The notes under the pieces: generated by a model | What the model saw: the letters and a program-made list of their open reading frames with translations, nothing else | What the model was told of the DNA's origin: nothing | The model's database searches: none | Position numbers and translations under genes: made by a program | Shown here: positions 60,520 to 64,000 of the stretch, piece by piece | Layout: each line of letters opens with the position of its first letter | Position numbering within the stretch: position 1 is the stretch's first letter | Origin: Sphingomonas hankookensis | GTDB taxonomy: Bacteria > Pseudomonadota > Alphaproteobacteria > Sphingomonadales > Sphingomonadaceae | Direction of reading: 5' to 3' | NCBI RefSeq assembly: GCF_001619955.1 | Contig: NZ_LQQO01000034.1 | Coordinates: 400,384-464,383, forward strand | DNA: 64,000 nucleotides

Positions 60520-61374
60520 ATGGTTCGCTTTCTCTCCGGCGTCGTCGCCCTCCTGCTCGTCGCCGCGCCCGCTGCCGCCCGCGACATCCTGTTCATCGGC
60601 AACAGTTTTACCTTCGGCGCAGGCTCGCCGGTTGAACACTACCGCCCCGCCAGCGTAACCGACCTGAACCGCGACGGGATTGGTGGCGTGCCCGCGCTGT
60701 TTCGCAGCTTCGCCGAACAGGCCGGGCTCGACTGGACGGTGTCGCTCGAAACCTCGCCGGGCAAGGATCTGGCGTTCCATTACGCCAACAAGCGCGCGGC
60801 GATCGACCGGCGCTGGGACGTGGTGATCCTGCAGGGCTATTCGACGCTCGACGCGGAAAAGCCGGGCGATGCGACGCGGCATGGCATTGCCGCCGGCCAG
60901 CTGGCGGCGCTGGTCCGCGCGCGCAATCCCAGGGCGCAGGTGAAGCTGGTCGAAACCTGGTCGCGCGCCGACCTGACCTATCGTTCCGGCAGCCGCTGGT
61001 CGGGCAAGCCGATCGCGACCATGGCGCAGGACCTGGCCGCCGCCAATCGCCGAGTCGCGCGGACGACCCCGGGAATCTCGGGCACGATCCCCGTGGGATT
61101 GGCGTGGAACCGCGCGATCGCAACCGGGGTGGCGGACGCCAACCCCTATGACGGGATCGATCCCGGCAAGCTCGGGCTGTGGGCCGACGATCATTATCAT
61201 GGCAGCACCGCCGGCTATTATCTGGAGGCGTTGGCCGTCTTCGGTCGCGTCACCGGCTATGACGTCCGCCGCCTGGGTGCGAAGGAACGCTCGGCCGCCG
61301 ATCTCGGCCTGACCGGGAACCAGGCGGTCGCGTTGCAGCGGATTGCGTGGGAAACGCTCCGCCGGAACCGCTGA
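60520..61374 (+). CDS. SGNH/GDSL-type hydrolase, exported
   Basis: A 284-residue exported protein with a signal peptide (MVRFLSGVVALLLVAAPAAA) and then DILFIGNSFTFGAGS. This is block I of the SGNH family, with GNS rather than the classical GDS. GYSTLDAEKPGD and a late DDHYHGSTAGYYLEALAVF hold the catalytic Asp and His. It probably hydrolyses esters in the periplasm. The frame is open upstream to 60445, but the signal peptide fixes the start at 60520. It ends overlapping the cytochrome ATG by one base. Confidence 0.85.
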   Translation: MVRFLSGVVALLLVAAPAAARDILFIGNSFTFGAGSPVEHYRPASVTDLNRDGIGGVPALFRSFAEQAGLDWTVSLETSPGKDLAFHYANKRAAIDRRWDVVILQGYSTLDAEKPGDATRHGIAAGQLAALVRARNPRAQVKLVETWSRADLTYRSGSRWSGKPIATMAQDLAAANRRVARTTPGISGTIPVGLAWNRAIATGVADANPYDGIDPGKLGLWADDHYHGSTAGYYLEALAVFGRVTGYDVRRLGAKERSAADLGLTGNQAVALQRIAWETLRRNR

Positions 61375-61805
61375 TGCGACGGCTGGCGATGGTTGCGTTG
61401 CTGCTGCTGGCCGGCTGCGGCGGCGGCGATGCCGACCGGGCCGGACGGTTGCGCAGCGTCGGACCGAACCCCGATCTGGCCGCGCTGCTGCGGGTCGCTA
61501 ATGTCGATGCCGGCCGCCGCGCGTTCGGACAGTGCGCGGCATGCCATACCATCGGCGCAGGCGGGCAGTCGCTCGCCGGTCCCAACCTCCACGCCATGAT
61601 GGGCCGCGCCGTCGCGAGCAACCCGCGCTTCGGCTATACCCAGGCGCTGATCGACCATGGCGGACGCTGGAATGCGGCGCGGATGGACGCATGGCTCGCC
61701 GCACCGGCGGGGGTGGTGCCGGGCACGCGCATGGCCTTTGCCGGCGTGCGCGACCCGATGGAGCGCGCCGATCTGATCGCCTATCTGCAGTCGGAGAGCC
61801 GGTAG
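61374..61805 (+). CDS. Lipoprotein class I cytochrome c
   Basis: A 143-residue monoheme cytochrome c with a lipoprotein signal (MRRLAMVALLLLAGC, Cys 15). The heme-binding motif CAACH is near residue 55, and Met ligands lie in GTRMAFAGVRDP. The small mature domain suggests an electron shuttle tethered to the membrane. The ATG shares a base with the preceding stop (TGATG). The pairing with an SGNH hydrolase is unexplained. It converges on ribA with only 34 bp between. Confidence 0.88.
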   Translation: MRRLAMVALLLLAGCGGGDADRAGRLRSVGPNPDLAALLRVANVDAGRRAFGQCAACHTIGAGGQSLAGPNLHAMMGRAVASNPRFGYTQALIDHGGRWNAARMDAWLAAPAGVVPGTRMAFAGVRDPMERADLIAYLQSESR

Positions 61806-61839
61806 CTACTCGCTCGCTGCCAGACGGGGGATCAGGTAG

Positions 61840-62901
61840 TTACAACTGATGCCCGGTCCGGTCGCGCTTGGTTGCCAGATAGCGTTCGTTGTGGGGGTTG
61901 GGGGGGAGATGGTGTGCAACCCGTTCGACCACGGTGATGCCGGTCGCCTCCAGCCCGGCGACCTTGGCCGGGTTGTTGGTCAGCAGGCGAATCTGCCGCT
62001 GGCCCAGTAACGACAGCATCCGCCCCGCCACCCCGAAATCGCGCGCGTCGATCGCGAAGCCCAGCCGGGTATTGGCGTCGACCGTGTCGAATCCCTGGTC
62101 CTGCAACGCATAGGCGCGCAGTTTGTTGACCAGTCCGATTCCGCGCCCTTCCTGCCGCAGATACAGCAGGATGCCCCAGTTCGCGTGCGATATGGCGTGG
62201 ATCGCGGCGTGCAGCTGCGGCCCGCAATCGCATTTCAGGCTGCCCAGCACATCGCCGGTCAGGCATTCGCTGTGCAGCCGGACGAGCGGCGGGCGCCCGT
62301 CGGGCTGGCCGATGACCAGTGCGACATGCTCGCCCGCCGCATCGGGCGTGCGGAAGGCGACGATCTCGCTCTGCTCGGCACCTGCCACCGGCAGCTTCGC
62401 CCGCGCGACGATGGCCAACCGGTTCGCATCCTCATGCGCGTCGATCGCCGCCGGAGTGATCGTCACCTCGGCGCCCGTACCACCCGCAAAGAAGGCCGGC
62501 AGCAGCCCCGCGACTCGCGCCAGCCGCAGCGCGGCGGCGGCGGCAAGCGGGGCGGGCGAGTCGATCCCGCGAAACGGCCCCTTCATCGGCGTGGCGAGAT
62601 CGAGCTGCGGATCGGCCAGCGCGGTCGCGGCGGCGAAATCGGTCCATGCCTCGCGCCGGATCGACACCGGCTGGTCTGGCTCGGCCGCCGCGCGCTGGTT
62701 GACGATGCGCAGCGTTTCCGCCCGCCCGAACGACAACAGGATATGCGCCTGACCAACGGGGTCGAACCGCGCCAGCCGTTCGGCGTCCGCCGTCTCGATC
62801 GGCAACAGCGTCAGCGCCGTCTCGCCGGGCGCCGCGATCGCGATCGCCCAGCCGCGGCGAAGCGCATCGATCGCGCGGGCAACGTCGCGGGTTTCGCTCA
62901 A
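61840..62901 (-). CDS. ribA: GTP cyclohydrolase II (RibA), long alphaproteobacterial form
   Basis: Opens the riboflavin pathway by converting GTP to a pyrimidine product. The 353-residue protein has a C-terminal GCH II domain (about 155-350) with HSECLTGDVLGSLKCDCGPQL, where the three Cys bind zinc, and LRQEGRGIGLVNKLRAYALQ. The N-terminal 150 residues resemble a degenerate DHBP-synthase-like domain and lack clear catalytic residues. A TTG start at 62901 is proposed because it overlaps the xthA stop (TTGA), and no ATG is nearby. Confidence 0.9.
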   Translation of the reverse strand: MSETRDVARAIDALRRGWAIAIAAPGETALTLLPIETADAERLARFDPVGQAHILLSFGRAETLRIVNQRAAAEPDQPVSIRREAWTDFAAATALADPQLDLATPMKGPFRGIDSPAPLAAAAALRLARVAGLLPAFFAGGTGAEVTITPAAIDAHEDANRLAIVARAKLPVAGAEQSEIVAFRTPDAAGEHVALVIGQPDGRPPLVRLHSECLTGDVLGSLKCDCGPQLHAAIHAISHANWGILLYLRQEGRGIGLVNKLRAYALQDQGFDTVDANTRLGFAIDARDFGVAGRMLSLLGQRQIRLLTNNPAKVAGLEATGITVVERVAHHLPPNPHNERYLATKRDRTGHQL

Positions 62902-63692
62902 AATGCGAACTCGGTGACGATCGGGATATGGTCGCTGGGCTTCAGCCAGTTGCGGCAATCCTCGTGGACGCGGTGCGCCGTCGCCTTGGCCGCCACGTCG
63001 CGGCTGGCCCACATATGGTCGAGTCGCCGCCCGCGATCCGACGCCGCCCAGTCCTTCGCGCGGTAGCTCCACCAGGTGAACAGCCGCTCGGGCGCCGGAA
63101 TGAACTGCCGCCCCAGATCGACCCAGTCGTTCGCCGCCTGCAACCGGCCCAGCGCCTCGACCTCGATCGGGGTATGGCTGACGACGTCGAGCAGCTGCTT
63201 GTGGCTCCACACGTCGCTTTCCAGTGGCGCGATGTTGAAGTCGCCGACCAGCAGCGTCGGGATGCCCGCCAGCCCCGCCGACCACGTCGTCATGCGTTCG
63301 ATGAAGTCCAGCTTCTGCCCGAACTTCGGATTCACCTCGCGGTCGGGCACGTCGCCGCCCGCCGGGATGTAGACATTCTCGATCCTGAGCCCATTGGCCA
63401 GCCGCACGCCGATATGCCGCGCCTCGCCATTGGCCTGCCAGTCGAGCCGGTCATCCTCGGCCAGCGGCACCTTCGACACGACGGCGACCCCGTGGTGCAT
63501 CCGCTGCCCGTTGATCGCGATATGGGTATAGCCCAGCCGCCGCAGCGGATCGTGCGGGAAATCCTGGTTCACCACCTTCGTCTCCTGCAGGCACAGCACG
63601 TCGGGCTGCGCCTCGCGCAGGAATTTTTCGACAATGTCCATGCGGAAGCGGACGGAATTGATGTTCCACGAAGCGACCGAAAGCGTGTCCAT
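62898..63692 (-). CDS. xthA: Exodeoxyribonuclease III
   Basis: AP endonuclease and 3'-5' exonuclease of base-excision repair. The 264 residues show the exonuclease-endonuclease-phosphatase motifs: VASWNINSVR at 6-15, LCLQETKV with the metal-binding Glu, LLVGDFNIAP, DHMWASRDV and a final SDHIPIVTEF with the catalytic Asp and His. The start at 63692 was chosen because the family begins just before SWNINS; the upstream open frame is not gene-like. It is directly coupled to ribA. Confidence 0.96.
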   Translation of the reverse strand: MDTLSVASWNINSVRFRMDIVEKFLREAQPDVLCLQETKVVNQDFPHDPLRRLGYTHIAINGQRMHHGVAVVSKVPLAEDDRLDWQANGEARHIGVRLANGLRIENVYIPAGGDVPDREVNPKFGQKLDFIERMTTWSAGLAGIPTLLVGDFNIAPLESDVWSHKQLLDVVSHTPIEVEALGRLQAANDWVDLGRQFIPAPERLFTWWSYRAKDWAASDRGRRLDHMWASRDVAAKATAHRVHEDCRNWLKPSDHIPIVTEFAF

Positions 63693-63809
63693 GGCCACCG
63701 CCTGTATCGCCGCAAATGCGCTCGCGCCAGATGGCGGACGGCGCAAAAGGAAAGGCCCCCGCTCCGGGGGCATGGAGCGAGGGCCGACCTAGCGTTGGTC
63801 ACGCAGGCG

Positions 63810-63862
63810 GGCGTTGGAGACCCGGGCAACAGGGGGGAAAATCCCGGACGCGCCCCAACGCC
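63810..63862. other. stem-loop with 8-bp perfect closing stem
   Basis: GGCGTTGG (63810-63817) pairs with CCAACGCC (63855-63862). Inside, CCCGGG and CCCGG segments can pair again. The two-tier shape is more structured than the other gaps and is not one of the repeat families. It might be an RNA leader for a gene beyond the window. Confidence 0.35.
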
Positions 63863-63964
63863 GCAGAAACGTTCATAGGGTCAGAAACCTGTCGCCAAGA
63901 TGAACGTCATGCGTATTTTTTGGAATTTGGCCGTATTGGCTGGCTTTGAACCATGGTGCGGTAC

Positions 63965-64000
63965 CGGCCCACTCCCCCACTCCCCCACTCCCCCACTCCC
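63965..64000. repeat. 8-bp tandem repeat at the window edge
   Basis: ACTCCCCC is repeated at least four times, running off the right end, so its length is unknown. C-rich 8-bp tandem repeats are prone to slippage. Confidence 0.9.

Larger units (their letters stand above)
63693..64000. other. intergenic region without a recognised gene
   Basis: 308 bp with no convincing gene. It contains a GCCCCC/GGGGGC hairpin at 63755-63771, next to CCTTTCCTTTT when read on the minus strand, a possible terminator for a gene lying to the right. A long-stem structure spans 63810-63862, and an 8-bp tandem repeat lies at the extreme end. A short open frame from 63900 runs off the window, but it reads into the tandem repeat and has no ribosome binding site. 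Confidence 0.6.

Noticed and set aside
63900..64000. Possible partial gene running off the right edge
   Set aside because: No ribosome-binding site, and its downstream half reads only the C-rich tandem repeat.

Overview
The window is a high-GC (roughly two-thirds G+C by eye) stretch of alphaproteobacterial chromosome, most consistent with Sphingomonas or a close sphingomonad. The evidence is gene order (mnmE, rho, hemJ and hemE on one side; the PPDK regulatory protein, maf, aroE, coaE and dnaQ on the other), a CBP3-type cytochrome bc1 chaperone next to bamE, MmcB, DUF1491, a class I lysyl-tRNA synthetase, a MucR regulator and GTTC-N7-GTTC LexA boxes. It looks like the origin region. The hemE/PPDK-regulator intergenic gap carries perfect DnaA boxes and a cluster of five GANTC sites, and three parS-like palindromes lie within the first 11.4 kb. 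No rRNA, tRNA, CRISPR array, prophage or insertion sequence was found.

Layout. 1-5.4 kb (minus strand): hemE, hemJ, a tandem pair of small exported paralogues, rho, a small DUF6489-like protein and mnmE. 5.4-5.7 kb: candidate oriC. 5.7-12.6 kb (plus): PPDK regulatory protein, maf, aroE, coaE and dnaQ, then hpf, ptsN, a thioesterase and DUF1491, a SleB-type wall hydrolase, and mmcB with its own LexA box. 12.8-17.6 kb (minus): TIGR02186 and TauE proteins, an NfrB-like glycosyltransferase with an outer-membrane-like partner, and an RcnB-like protein. 17.8-19.5 kb: bamE diverging from the CBP3 chaperone and YceD. 19.6-24 kb: a TetR regulator, TonB receptor and MFS transporter. 24-31.6 kb (minus): prfC, and the run rpmI, rplT, GIY-YIG, pheS, pheT, mutarotase.

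31.8-38.7 kb: an AsmA-like protein, an SDR, an ABC exporter, a DsbA-like thioredoxin and an M48 protease. 38.8-43.6 kb: a lone receiver, serC, serA and hisZ. 43.6-48.5 kb: MucR, a PAS/HWE histidine kinase and RNase E. 49-54.8 kb: AMIN/amidase_3, an ECF sigma/RskA anti-sigma pair, a SixA-type phosphatase and a DinG-like helicase with a LexA box. 54.9-64 kb: a small conserved protein, bestrophin, class I LysRS, a LOG protein, an extensin-like lipoprotein, a GntR regulator, an SGNH hydrolase, a lipoprotein cytochrome c, ribA and xthA.

The gaps hold at least six families of short palindromic repeats. Some sit inside apparent operons, one family abuts stop codons, and one forms the C-terminus of the TetR protein. 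The most unusual feature is a 30-bp perfect inverted repeat inside pheS that is translated in frame as an extra segment of about 57 residues. There is no obvious large novel operon. The unusual signals are the pheS palindrome, the origin and segregation sites, the two LexA boxes, the repeat families and the shortened NfrB-like pair.
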